This document shows, in pieces, positions 48,121 to 56,767 of a stretch of DNA of 64,000 bases. The stretch comes from Pseudoalteromonas sp. T1lg88 (GTDB taxonomy: Bacteria; Pseudomonadota; Gammaproteobacteria; Enterobacterales; Alteromonadaceae). Below the pieces are notes generated by a model that saw only the letters and a program-made list of their open reading frames with translations, did not search any database and was not told the DNA's origin. The DNA lies in the NCBI RefSeq assembly GCF_002964765.1, contig NZ_PQCF01000007.1, positions 124,001-188,000 of the forward strand, written 5' to 3'. Position numbers and translations under genes: made by a program. How positions within the stretch are numbered: the first letter of the stretch is position 1; each line of letters begins with the position of its first letter.

Positions 48121-48663
48121 TTAACGTGCCGCCATTTCATAGTAGACCACATCCCAGTCGCCCATGGGATCCTGATGGGTATAGCTGCGAATATACTCCA
48201 TGCCCAGTTTTTTCATAATGGCTATCGAGCCTTGGTTATCTTGCTCGGCAATGGCGCAAAAGTGGCTTATATCATCTTGTTTACGCAATGCCTGTACCAC
48301 GGCCGCCGCGGCTTCACTAGCATAGCCCTTGCCCCAGCTGATCTGTTTAAAGCGCCAGCCGAGTTCTAGGTTAAGCCACTGGGGCTGCTCGCTAAAAAAT
48401 TGGTAGGGGCGTACCAAAACCCAGCCCAAAAAGCGCTGCTCGGTTTTTTCTGTGACCTGCCAAAGACCCCAGCCTTTTTCCGGGTTCAGGTATTTGGCCA
48501 GACGCGGCAGGGCTATCTGATCTATGTCTTTGCGGGTACTGGGTTTGCCGCCATTAATGTATTTCATCACCGCCGGATCCTGGTCGAGCTCGAAGAACAG
48601 GTCGCCATCGTCAAGCGTCATAAGACGGTAGCTGAGGCGTTCGCTGTCGGGGATAGTGATCAT
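48121..48663 (-). CDS. GNAT family N-acetyltransferase (RimJ/RimL type)
   Basis: A 180-residue acetyltransferase. RLSYRLMTLDDGDLFFELDQDP is the typical N-terminus of the RimJ/RimL group, LNLELGWRFKQISWGKGYASEAA contains the acetyl-CoA loop (motif A, Q/R-x-x-G-x-G/A variant KGYASEA), and DNQGSIAIMKKLGME is motif B. The substrate is unknown: it could be a protein N-terminus, an amino acid or a drug. It is divergent from tapT with a 70-base shared upstream region. Confidence 0.85.
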   Translation of the reverse strand: MITIPDSERLSYRLMTLDDGDLFFELDQDPAVMKYINGGKPSTRKDIDQIALPRLAKYLNPEKGWGLWQVTEKTEQRFLGWVLVRPYQFFSEQPQWLNLELGWRFKQISWGKGYASEAAAAVVQALRKQDDISHFCAIAEQDNQGSIAIMKKLGMEYIRSYTHQDPMGDWDVVYYEMAAR

Positions 48664-48733
48664 GTTATTTACTCCGTGTTTGCTCTACAATACGCGCCCG
48701 AATCAAACCAAGGCAACCCCAAGGCGGAACCAG

Positions 48734-49405
48734 GTGACCAATTCTGTATTAAAACTGCGGACCCAACAAATAGCAATGGCAAAGCGCGAGTTTAAAGCCC
48801 GTGGCAGCAAGCTCAGCCGTTGTGAGTCTTGCCTCTTGGCCGAGCCTTTATGTATTTGTGCCGGGGTCGAGCCGGTGCCCTGTGGCGTTGCGGTTTGTAT
48901 GCTGATGTACCATAACGAAAGCTTTAAGCCCTCCAATACTGGGCGCTTAATCGCCGATATAGTCCCCGATAACCATGCTTTTCGCTGGGACAGAACTGAG
49001 CCGGATCCCGCTTTACTGGCGCTGATTGCGGATCCCCAATATCAGGCTTATGTGGTGTTCCCGAGTGAAGGCATGGCACCGGAGCGAGTTTGTACCCAGG
49101 TTCAGCATCAAGGGGATAAAAAGCCCTTGTTTATCTTTTTGGATGGCACCTGGCGCGAGGCCAAAAAGATGGTGCGCAAGTCGCCTTATCTGGATGCTTT
49201 ACCCATTCTTTCCATCACTCCGGAAAAGTTATCGGACTATCGTTTGCGTGTTGCCCCCCATGCACACCAGCTTGGCACCGCTGAGGTGGCGATCATGGTG
49301 TTGCAACTGGCCGGTGAGACAGAAGCCGCAGAAAAATTAGAGCAGCATTTTGTCGCCTTTCGCGGCGCCTATCTAAAGGGCAAACGCTCTAAGCTGAGTG
49401 AGTAG
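48734..49405 (+). CDS. tapT: tRNA-uridine aminocarboxypropyltransferase TapT (DTW domain)
   Basis: About 224 residues, from GTG 48734. TapT adds the acp group to uridine 47 of tRNA. RCESCLLAEPLCICAG is the N-terminal Cys-rich block; SNTGRL and LDGTWREAKKM hold the DTW signature. The GTG start gives VTNSVLKLRTQQIAMAKREF, which lines up with the E. coli YfiP N-terminus, and AAGGCGGAA lies 5 bases upstream; the downstream ATG at 48776 has no ribosome site. Divergent from a GNAT gene. Confidence 0.85.
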   Translation: MTNSVLKLRTQQIAMAKREFKARGSKLSRCESCLLAEPLCICAGVEPVPCGVAVCMLMYHNESFKPSNTGRLIADIVPDNHAFRWDRTEPDPALLALIADPQYQAYVVFPSEGMAPERVCTQVQHQGDKKPLFIFLDGTWREAKKMVRKSPYLDALPILSITPEKLSDYRLRVAPHAHQLGTAEVAIMVLQLAGETEAAEKLEQHFVAFRGAYLKGKRSKLSE

Positions 49406-49539
49406 TCATGGGATGCCTTTTTCCCTTTGCTATTGCGCCGCTTTTACGCCCCGCTTAAGTACCTAAACTGTTCATTTAATGGCTTGATTTTGCTAGACTC
49501 GGTGTTCCATTTTTAATTCAGTAGGGATGCCTTCCCAGC

Positions 49540-51636
49540 ATGAATGCACGTTTATGTTTATTAGCCTGTGCGGTCGCTCAAAGCCTAAGTGTTAGCGCCT
49601 TTGCAGATGAAAGTGAAATTGAACGAATTATTGTTACCGGCGACTTTAAAAGCGAGTCGATTCAAGAGCTAAGCGCCAGTGCCAGCCTCTTCTCTGAAAC
49701 CGAAATTGCCGCTCGCGATGCCAAGTATTTGGATGAGCTGTTAAATCAGGCCGCCAACGTTAACTTTACCGCTGGGGCATCGCGTGGTCGTTTTGTGCAG
49801 GTGCGTGGCATAGGCCTGCGTTCGCAATTTGTTGACCCCATTAACCCTTCCGTGGGCATGGTGATAGACGGTATTAACTATTCTGGCCTAGGCGGCGCGG
49901 CCATGCTGTTCGATGTCGATCAGGTGGAAATCTACCGTGGCCCTCAGGGCACACGTTTTGGCGCCGATGCCATGGCCGGGATGATCCATATGGAAAGTGC
50001 CGATCCGACCGTGACGCCAAGCCTTAAGGTCAAGCTGGGAGCGGGTAACTATAATGCCTGGGATGCAGGTATCGCCGCGGCCACCGGCTTTGGTGAGAAA
50101 AGCAGTGTGCGTGCCAGCTTCTATCAGAATAAATCCGATGGCTATATGAAAAATGCCTATCTGGGTCGTGATGATACTCAGAATATCGACGAGCAGGTCG
50201 GACGCATCAAGCTGCACTCGCAACTTACCGAGCACTGGCGCGCCGAGTTTGTTGCTCATTTTATGGATATAGATAACGGCTATGATGCCTTTACTCTGGA
50301 TAACAGTCGTATCAGTGTGGCGGATCAGCCGGGTAAAGATACTCAGGAAAGTAACGCCTTTGGTCTGAGTAATATCTATACCGGTTTTGATTTTGCCGAT
50401 ATCGCCCTGAATCTGACCGCCTTAGATGCGGATATGCTTTATAGCTATGATGAAGACTGGGTCTGTAATGACCCGCAAGAGCCAGCGCTGTGTAAAGCTG
50501 GCTTGCACCCTTGGGGTTACAGCTCAACCGACAGCTACGAGCGTGAGCGTCAAGATCACAGTGCCGAGCTGCGCTTTACCTCTAAAGCAGGTGACTGGGT
50601 CGGTGGCCTGTATTATCAGTCGCGCGAGGTTGACTTGCTGCGCCAGTATACCTGGAATGACGGCGATTTTACTTCTAACTATGATAGCGACAACCTGGCT
50701 ATCTATGGTCAAGTTGAGACCCCAATCAGTGATAAAACCCGCTTAGTCACCGGCTTGCGCGTTGAGCGTAACGAAGGTGACTATATGGATGTCCATGGCG
50801 TAAGCGAAACCGTTGACGATACCATGATTGGCGGTAAGGTCGCTCTTGAGTATCAAGTGGTACCACGCACCATGATCTACACCAGTATCAGCCGCGGTTA
50901 TAAGGCCGGTGGTATCAACGCCGAGGCCATCGCCAAAGCCAATGATGAAGGTTTAAGTCAGGATGCGGAGTTTTTCCTCAACCATCGTACTTTTGATCCA
51001 GAATATCTGTGGAATGCCGAGTTCGGTGTGAAGGGCAGTTCAGCCGATCAACGTTTGAATCTGCGTATTACCGCGTTTTATATGTATCGCGATAATATTC
51101 AGCTTAAAGCTTGGAAAACCGAAGATCAGCAATTTGCCGGTTACTTCGACAATGGCAACAGCGGTGAAAATTATGGTCTTGAAATTGAAGGCGAATACGT
51201 TTATTCACCACGTCTAACCCTAAGCGGTAGTCTGGGTTTGTTGGAAAGCGAAATCGACGGTTTTGTTACAGCCGATGGCATTGATCAAACAGATCGTGAT
51301 CAGGCGCAGGCGCCTAATTATCAATATGCCATCAACGCGCGCTTTAATATTACCGATGCCTTATCTGTGAGTGTGGGCATGGAAGGCAAGGACGAGTATT
51401 ACTTCTCCAACAGCCATGACTCGCAAGCACCTCATGCGAATCTGGTAAATGCCAGCATTGGCTATCAGGCGGATTACTGGGGCTTAAACTTCTGGGTGCG
51501 TAATGCCTTGGATGAGGATACTTATACTCGCGGCTTTGAGTTTGGTAACAACCCGGTAAATGAATACGCTACGCAAACCTATGTGCAATATGGTGAGCCG
51601 CGTGTAGCGGGTGTGAGCTTTACTTACGAGCTGTAA
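49540..51636 (+). CDS. TonB-dependent outer-membrane receptor
   Basis: A 698-residue receptor with signal peptide MNARLCLLACAVAQSLSVSAFA-DE. ERIIVTGDF is the probable TonB box just inside the mature end. The plug domain (about 45-150) has VRGIGLRSQF and VEIYRGPQGTRFGADAMAG, the family's typical ending. A 22-strand barrel follows, and the C-terminus VAGVSFTYEL ends in an aromatic-containing strand for BAM recognition. It imports a siderophore, vitamin or glycan; nothing nearby identifies which. The IYRGPQGTRFG form is common in receptors of Alteromonadales. Confidence 0.93.
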   Translation: MNARLCLLACAVAQSLSVSAFADESEIERIIVTGDFKSESIQELSASASLFSETEIAARDAKYLDELLNQAANVNFTAGASRGRFVQVRGIGLRSQFVDPINPSVGMVIDGINYSGLGGAAMLFDVDQVEIYRGPQGTRFGADAMAGMIHMESADPTVTPSLKVKLGAGNYNAWDAGIAAATGFGEKSSVRASFYQNKSDGYMKNAYLGRDDTQNIDEQVGRIKLHSQLTEHWRAEFVAHFMDIDNGYDAFTLDNSRISVADQPGKDTQESNAFGLSNIYTGFDFADIALNLTALDADMLYSYDEDWVCNDPQEPALCKAGLHPWGYSSTDSYERERQDHSAELRFTSKAGDWVGGLYYQSREVDLLRQYTWNDGDFTSNYDSDNLAIYGQVETPISDKTRLVTGLRVERNEGDYMDVHGVSETVDDTMIGGKVALEYQVVPRTMIYTSISRGYKAGGINAEAIAKANDEGLSQDAEFFLNHRTFDPEYLWNAEFGVKGSSADQRLNLRITAFYMYRDNIQLKAWKTEDQQFAGYFDNGNSGENYGLEIEGEYVYSPRLTLSGSLGLLESEIDGFVTADGIDQTDRDQAQAPNYQYAINARFNITDALSVSVGMEGKDEYYFSNSHDSQAPHANLVNASIGYQADYWGLNFWVRNALDEDTYTRGFEFGNNPVNEYATQTYVQYGEPRVAGVSFTYEL

Positions 51637-51651
51637 CGGTTAACGAGACAT

Positions 51652-51683
51652 AAAAAAACGCGAGCTAAGGCTCGCGTTTTTTT
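51652..51683. terminator. Bidirectional terminator, TonB receptor / suhB
   Basis: AAAAAAACGCGAGC pairs with GCTCGCGTTTTTTT across CTAAG, serving converging genes. Confidence 0.95.
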
Positions 51684-51702
51684 ATTGCCGATAAAGGAGT
51701 GA

Positions 51703-52506
51703 TTATTTCAATAATGACTCTGTAAGTACCGGACGAATTTCTTTTACAAGGGCTTGAGCCAGCTTAGGAGCACCACATACTATGTTGCCGCTTTTCTCAA
51801 AGTTTGCACCACCGGCGAAGTCCATCACCAAACCACCTGCTTCTTTAACAAGTAGCTGACCTGCGGCTGTATCCCAAGGTTTCAAACCAATTTCGAAGAA
51901 GCCATCAACGCGACCGGCAGCTACGTAGGCCATATCCAGCGCTGCAGAGCCCGCGCGACGAATATCAGAGGTGTGTACGAATAGGGCTTTAAAGGCTTCC
52001 ATATAGGCATCCATATGGTGCTTGTGCTTGAACGGGAAACCTGTTGCCAGCACGGTACCAGACAAGTCTTTAGCGTTGCTTACACGGATACGCTTGCTGT
52101 TAAGCTGGGCGCCTTGACCACGACTGGCGGTGAACAGCTCACCACGGATTGGGTCATAAACAACCGCTTGTTCGATGCGACCTTTTACCTTAAGGGCAAT
52201 CGATACACAGAAATGCGGGATATCTTGGATAAAGTTAGTGGTGCCGTCGAGAGGATCGACAACCCATAGGTAATCTGCGTCAGAACCTTCAAGTTGACCT
52301 AGTTCTTCACCCACAATGCTGTGGTTTGGGTACGCTTTTAAGATGGTTTCGCGAATAACGGCTTCAGCCTCTTTGTCGACGTTAGTCACAAAGTCGTTGT
52401 TGCCTTTTTGAGTGGCTTCAACTTTTGATAAATCTTCACAGGCGCGCAAAATCACCTTACCTGCGTTTCGCGCAGCGCGAATCGCAATGTTTAACATTGG
52501 ATGCAT
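51703..52506 (-). CDS. suhB: Inositol-1-monophosphatase family protein SuhB
   Basis: A 267-residue Mg-dependent phosphatase. GEELG (about 67), VVDPLDGTTNFIQD (84-97) and KPWDTAAGQLLVKEAGG (about 213-229) are the metal and substrate motifs. In E. coli SuhB also helps rRNA processing and transcription antitermination. Single gene, divergent from trmJ with a 214-base gap, as is usual in gammaproteobacteria where suhB, trmJ and isc lie together. Confidence 0.96.
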   Translation of the reverse strand: MHPMLNIAIRAARNAGKVILRACEDLSKVEATQKGNNDFVTNVDKEAEAVIRETILKAYPNHSIVGEELGQLEGSDADYLWVVDPLDGTTNFIQDIPHFCVSIALKVKGRIEQAVVYDPIRGELFTASRGQGAQLNSKRIRVSNAKDLSGTVLATGFPFKHKHHMDAYMEAFKALFVHTSDIRRAGSAALDMAYVAAGRVDGFFEIGLKPWDTAAGQLLVKEAGGLVMDFAGGANFEKSGNIVCGAPKLAQALVKEIRPVLTESLLK

Positions 52507-52720
52507 AGCATTACCTTTGGGTTGTAAAAGAACAATATTTTGAGCCGGCGTATTCTAACGATTTTACTGACAAAGTAAATAAAGTTCGTAAAAATAATTG
52601 CTGTTTTTTTAACCGCAATGCATCTTTGAGGGTAAAGATGGAGGAAATTTCAACTCCTGCTGGCAAGGCTTATGATAAACTAGCGCGCAAATTGGTTATT
52701 GAAAGCATAAGCACATCACT

Positions 52721-53452
52721 ATGGCGTTAGAGAATATTCGCATTGTATTAGTTAACACCTCACATTCGGGCAATATCGGCTCCGCCGCACGGGCGATGAA
52801 AACCATGGGCTTTAGCAGCCTGTATCTGGTCGACCCGGCCTGTGAAATCGACAGTCATGCCAGTGCCTTGGCGGCCGGTGCCACGGATATTCTTGGCACT
52901 GCAACCACAGTCTCGACCTTAGAAGAAGCTCTTGAAGGCTGTAGTCTGGCGATTGGCACCAGTGCGCGCTCACGCACCCTGAGCTGGCCCATGGTTGATC
53001 CCCGTGGCTGTGGCGAAAAGCTGGTTAGTGAGTCTCAGCAAGGCCCTGTGGCCCTGGTCTTTGGTCGTGAAAACAGCGGCCTCAGTAATGATGAACTGCA
53101 ACTGTGTAATTTCCATGTTTGTATTCCCGCGAACCCAGAGTACAGCTCACTGAACTTGGCTATGGCGGTGCAAACCCTGTGCTATGAAACCCGCATGCAG
53201 TTCCTTGATAGGCAAGAGCAGGTGGTTGAAGAAGATGAAGCCGAATACCCGAGCAACGAGCAGATGCAGCGCTTTTATGAGCATCTGGAAAAAACCTTTG
53301 GCGACACCGGCTTTATCATTAAGCAGCACCCGGGTCAGGTTATGACCAAGCTAAAACGCTTGTTTAACCGAGCGCGTCCAGAGCAACAGGAGCTGAACAT
53401 TTTGCGAGGCATGTTGACCTCGGTCGACAAGCAGATGAAAGACCCTAAATAA
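52721..53452 (+). CDS. trmJ: tRNA (cytidine/uridine-32-2'-O)-methyltransferase TrmJ
   Basis: A 243-residue SPOUT methyltransferase that modifies ribose 32 in the anticodon loop of several tRNAs. [19 protein letters not shown] is the N-terminal SPOUT signature; [18 protein letters not shown] and [14 protein letters not shown] form the trefoil-knot AdoMet site. The suhB - trmJ - iscR order is common among relatives. The stop is followed 33 bases later by the first IscR box, with no obvious terminator between, so read-through into isc is possible. Confidence 0.95.
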   Translation: MALENIRIVLVNTSHSGNIGSAARAMKTMGFSSLYLVDPACEIDSHASALAAGATDILGTATTVSTLEEALEGCSLAIGTSARSRTLSWPMVDPRGCGEKLVSESQQGPVALVFGRENSGLSNDELQLCNFHVCIPANPEYSSLNLAMAVQTLCYETRMQFLDRQEQVVEEDEAEYPSNEQMQRFYEHLEKTFGDTGFIIKQHPGQVMTKLKRLFNRARPEQQELNILRGMLTSVDKQMKDPK

Positions 53453-53484
53453 AGGGTCAAATCCATACTTTTCAAAGCGGATAA

Positions 53485-53509
53485 ATACTTGACTAAATCA
53501 CTCAGGTAT
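53485..53509. promoter_or_regulatory. IscR type 1 box 1
   Basis: ATACTTGACT-N6-CTCAGGTAT matches the type 1 IscR site. It covers a possible distal promoter: TTGACT (53489-53494) and TACAAT (53511-53516), 16 bases apart. Confidence 0.8.
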
Positions 53510-53524
53510 TTACAATGTGAATGA

Positions 53525-53549
53525 ATACCCGAGTATTTCACTCAAGTAC
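53525..53549. promoter_or_regulatory. IscR type 1 box 2
   Basis: ATACCCGAGTATTTCACTCAAGTAC, shown as two parts: ATACCCGAGT and CTCAAGTAC. It lies between the two promoters. Confidence 0.75.
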
Positions 53550-53555
53550 TAGTAA

Positions 53556-53587
53556 ATACTTGACTCTAATACTCAGGTAATTAAAAT
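53556..53587 (+). promoter_or_regulatory. Proximal isc promoter with IscR type 1 box 3
   Basis: -35 TTGACT (53559-53564), 17-base spacer and -10 TAAAAT (53582-53587). The IscR box ATACTTGACT...ACTCAGGTAA (53556-53580) covers the -35 and spacer, so holo-IscR would block polymerase. Confidence 0.85.
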
Positions 53588-53615
53588 TCACACTCTTGAT
53601 GAGTATGGGGGCGTT

Positions 53616-54107
53616 ATGAAGTTAACATCTAAAGGCAGATATGCGGTTACCGCTATGCTCGATGTTGCGCTACACACAGATGTTGGGCCCGTTCCCCTTG
53701 CCGACATTTCCGAGCGGCAAGAAATCTCCTTGTCTTATCTGGAGCAATTATTCGCGCGCTTGCGTAAGCAAGGTTTGGTGACCTCGGTACGAGGCCCTGG
53801 CGGCGGTTATTTGCTCGGCAAAGAGGCCAGTGCCATTTCCGTGGGTGATGTGATTAGCGCCGTAAATGAGTCGGTGGATGCCACTCGTTGTCATGGTGCT
53901 GAGGGCGGCTGCCAAAGTGGTATGCGTTGCCTTACCCACACCCTGTGGACTGAGTTAAGTCAGCGCATTGAAGAATTTTTACATGGCATCACGTTAGCCG
54001 AGTTGGTCAATAAGTCCGACATTAAAGAAGTGGCCCAGCGCCAGGATAAAAGCCTAAGTGATGCCCTGAGCAAGTTAGAGAATATAGAAGTCAGCTGTCA
54101 ATTGTGA
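53616..54107 (+). CDS. iscR: Fe-S cluster regulator IscR
   Basis: A 163-residue Rrf2-family regulator. The N-terminal winged helix [20 protein letters not shown] and [19 protein letters not shown] is followed by the 2Fe-2S ligands Cys92, Cys99 and Cys105 with His108 in RCLTHTLW. With a cluster it represses the isc operon through type 1 boxes; without, it activates other genes. The spacing C-x6-C-x5-C differs by one residue from E. coli. A GGGGG ribosome site precedes the ATG. Three boxes upstream predict strong autoregulation. Confidence 0.97.
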   Translation: MKLTSKGRYAVTAMLDVALHTDVGPVPLADISERQEISLSYLEQLFARLRKQGLVTSVRGPGGGYLLGKEASAISVGDVISAVNESVDATRCHGAEGGCQSGMRCLTHTLWTELSQRIEEFLHGITLAELVNKSDIKEVAQRQDKSLSDALSKLENIEVSCQL

Positions 54108-54139
54108 GCAACCCCAGGGTTGCCGTGAGCGGAGAAAGT

Positions 54140-55357
54140 ATGAAGTTACCAATTTATTTAGATTATGCAGCAACAACGCCAGTGGACTCGCGCGTTGCCG
54201 AAGAAATGATGCAATGCCTGACAATGGAAGGTAATTTTGGTAACCCAGCATCACGTTCGCACCGCTTTGGTTGGCAGGCCGAGGAGGCAATCGATCAGGC
54301 GCGTCACGATATCGCTGAGCTGATTAATGCCGATCCACGCGAAATCGTATTTACTTCGGGTGCCACAGAGTCAAATAACTTGGCCATCAAAGGTGCCGCT
54401 AACTTCTACAAGAAGAAAGGCCAGCACATTATTACCGTGCGCACCGAGCATAAAGCGGTAATCGACACTTGTCGTGAGCTTGAGCGTCAAGGTTTTGAAG
54501 TAACCTATATGGACGTGGAAGCTAACGGTCTGCTTGATCTGAAAAAGCTTGAAGCCGCCATGCGCGATGACACCATCCTAGTAAGCGTAATGCACGTAAA
54601 CAACGAGCTAGGTGTGATTCAAGATATCGCCACCATCGGCGAGATGTGCCGTGAGCGTAAGATCATGTTCCACGTTGATGCTGCACAAAGCGCTGGCAAG
54701 GTGAAAATTGACCTGCAAGAGCTGAAAGTTGATTTCATGTCCTTCTCTGGCCACAAGGTCTATGGTCCTAAGGGTATTGGTGCCCTTTACGTGCGTCGTA
54801 AGCCACGTGCTCGCCTAGAAGCACAAATGCACGGCGGTGGTCATGAGCGCGGTATGCGTTCGGGCACACTAGCCACGCACCAGATCGTTGGCATGGGTGC
54901 GGCTTTCCGCATCGCTAAACAAGATTTCGATAAAGATCACGCCCATATCAGTGCCTTACGCACTCGTCTAATCGACGGCATTATGAAGGATATGGACGAA
55001 GTATACTTCAACGGTGCACCAGAGCACTCTGTGCCTGGCATAGTCAATATCAGCTTCAACTTCGTTGAAGGTGAGTCGCTGCTAATGGCAGTTAAAGACA
55101 TTGCGGTTTCTTCAGGTTCAGCCTGTACATCGGCCAGCCTTGAGCCTTCATACGTATTGCGTGCCCTAGGTCGTAACGATGAGTTGGCGCACAGTTCAAT
55201 CCGTTTCAGCATTGGTCGCTTTACCACCGAAGAAGAAATCGACTACACCGTTAAACTTATTAAAGAGTCTATTAGCCGACTTCGTGAGATGTCTCCACTT
55301 TGGGAGATGCATCAAGAAGGGATTGATTTAGAGTCGGTTGAGTGGGCACATCATTAA
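54140..55357 (+). CDS. iscS: Cysteine desulfurase IscS
   Basis: A 405-residue PLP enzyme that takes sulfur from cysteine for Fe-S clusters, thiamine and tRNA thiolation. PLP lysine is Lys206 in [12 protein letters not shown]; the mobile active-site cysteine is Cys329 in [20 protein letters not shown]. The ATG at 54140 has GGAGAAAG just before it; an in-frame GTG at 54104 overlapping iscR is an alternative that adds 12 non-conserved residues. IscS also provides sulfur for ThiS in the thiamine operon of this window. Confidence 0.97.
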   Translation: MKLPIYLDYAATTPVDSRVAEEMMQCLTMEGNFGNPASRSHRFGWQAEEAIDQARHDIAELINADPREIVFTSGATESNNLAIKGAANFYKKKGQHIITVRTEHKAVIDTCRELERQGFEVTYMDVEANGLLDLKKLEAAMRDDTILVSVMHVNNELGVIQDIATIGEMCRERKIMFHVDAAQSAGKVKIDLQELKVDFMSFSGHKVYGPKGIGALYVRRKPRARLEAQMHGGGHERGMRSGTLATHQIVGMGAAFRIAKQDFDKDHAHISALRTRLIDGIMKDMDEVYFNGAPEHSVPGIVNISFNFVEGESLLMAVKDIAVSSGSACTSASLEPSYVLRALGRNDELAHSSIRFSIGRFTTEEEIDYTVKLIKESISRLREMSPLWEMHQEGIDLESVEWAHH

Positions 55358-55391
55358 GCCTTGGCAGTAACAAGGTAGCGAGGTAAAAGTT

Positions 55392-55775
55392 ATGGCATAC
55401 AGTGATAAAGTAATAGATCACGTAGAGAATCCACGTAACGTTGGCTCTCTTGACAAAAATGATCCAAGCGTAGCGACGGGCATGGTTGGTGCACCGGCGT
55501 GTGGTGACGTAATGAAGCTACAAATCAAGGTTTCTGAGCAAGGCGTTATTGAAGACGCGAAGTTTAAAACTTACGGTTGTGGTAGTGCCATTGCATCATC
55601 ATCATTGGTAACCGAGTGGGTTAAGGGCAAGACTCTTGACGAAGCTGCGGAAATCAAAAACACCGACATCAGCGCCGAGCTTGAGTTGCCACCGGTGAAA
55701 ATCCACTGCTCAATTCTGGCAGAAGATGCGATCCAGGCAGCGATTAAAGATTACAAGAGTAAACACGGCAAATAA
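55392..55775 (+). CDS. iscU: Fe-S scaffold protein IscU
   Basis: A 127-residue scaffold. Cluster ligands Cys37 (PACGD), Cys63 (YGCGS) and Cys106 (HCSILA), and Asp39, are in place. ELPPVKIHC has the LPPVK segment recognised by HscA (residues 99-103). It receives sulfur from IscS and passes the cluster on with HscA/HscB. Confidence 0.97.
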   Translation: MAYSDKVIDHVENPRNVGSLDKNDPSVATGMVGAPACGDVMKLQIKVSEQGVIEDAKFKTYGCGSAIASSSLVTEWVKGKTLDEAAEIKNTDISAELELPPVKIHCSILAEDAIQAAIKDYKSKHGK

Positions 55776-55784
55776 GGCAGTAGT

Positions 55785-56108
55785 ATGGCAATCACCTTAA
55801 CAGATGCAGCGGCGGAGCGCGTAAAATCCTTTCTAGACAATCGTGGTAAAGGATTGGGTCTGCGTGTGGGCATTAAAACCACAGGCTGTTCAGGGCTTGC
55901 CTACGTTCTTGAGTTTGTTGATGAACTTAGCGAAGGTGATGAAACCTTCGAGCACAAGGGCGTAACGGTCGTGGTCGACGCAAAGAGCCTGGTATACATA
56001 GATGGTACCGAGCTGGACTTCACCAAAGAAGGTTTAAACGAAGGGTTTAAATTTAATAACCCGAACCAAAATGGTGAATGTGGTTGCGGCGAGAGCTTTA
56101 CCGTATAA
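55785..56108 (+). CDS. iscA: Iron-sulfur assembly protein IscA
   Basis: A 107-residue A-type carrier. Cys35 (TTGCSGLAY) and the C-terminal CGCGESF (Cys99, Cys101) are the three invariant ligands. It carries or delivers 4Fe-4S clusters to apoproteins. It begins 9 bases after iscU. Confidence 0.97.
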   Translation: MAITLTDAAAERVKSFLDNRGKGLGLRVGIKTTGCSGLAYVLEFVDELSEGDETFEHKGVTVVVDAKSLVYIDGTELDFTKEGLNEGFKFNNPNQNGECGCGESFTV

Positions 56109-56158
56109 CGGCACTTATTGGGCAAGGCGTTGCTCAGGATCAGGTATTGTATTCGCTT

Positions 56159-56183
56159 AAGCCCTACCTTATGTAGGGCTTTT
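56159..56183 (+). terminator. Possible attenuator hairpin between iscA and hscB
   Basis: AAGCCCTAC (56159-56167) pairs with GTAGGGCTT (56173-56181) over a 5-base loop, followed by only TTC. The weak T-tract suggests partial termination or RNA processing rather than a full stop, since hscBA-fdx continue the operon 20 bases later. Confidence 0.6.
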
Positions 56184-56200
56184 CGTTATAAAGGTTTTTC

Positions 56201-56728
56201 ATGCGTTATTTTGAATTGTTTTCGATCCCGGTAAATTATGACGTCGATCTGCAAGTGATCGGCGCCCGCTATTTAGATTTGCAACGGGCGGCGCATCCGG
56301 ACCGACACAGTGGCGGCAGTGAGCGAGAAAAGCTGCTGGCGGTGCAAAAAACGGCGGAAATTAACGATGCTCTGCAAACCCTTAAGCACCCCCTTAAACG
56401 CGCCGAATATATGCTGGCCGAGTTAGGTCTGGAAATTCGTGGCGAGCAGCAAACCCTGCAAGATCCTATGTTCTTGATGCAGCAAATGGAGCTGCGTGAA
56501 GAGCTTGAAGAGGTCAAGACAAGCGATGACCCAGATGCAGCGATTGCCAAGCTAGAGCAGCACATTAAAGAGTTGAACAACGAATACAGCAATGAGCTGC
56601 AAAGTCTATTAGCCAGCCAGGATGAAAATGATTGGCAAAAAGCGGCGGATAACGTGCGAAAACTCAAGTTTGTTTTTAAATTAAAAGACGAGCTGGAGCG
56701 CATTGAAGATGAATTATTTGACGACTAG
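56201..56728 (+). CDS. hscB: Fe-S co-chaperone HscB
   Basis: A 175-residue J-domain protein. MRYFELFSIPVNYDVD and the J-motif AAHPDRHSGGSEREK (HPD about 33-35) stimulate HscA; the C-terminal three-helix part binds IscU. It lies after a hairpin that follows iscA, and 39 bases before hscA. Confidence 0.96.
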   Translation: MRYFELFSIPVNYDVDLQVIGARYLDLQRAAHPDRHSGGSEREKLLAVQKTAEINDALQTLKHPLKRAEYMLAELGLEIRGEQQTLQDPMFLMQQMELREELEEVKTSDDPDAAIAKLEQHIKELNNEYSNELQSLLASQDENDWQKAADNVRKLKFVFKLKDELERIEDELFDD

Positions 56729-56767
56729 TGACTAATCAGCATTGAGTAAAAAGGTTTTATAACACAC

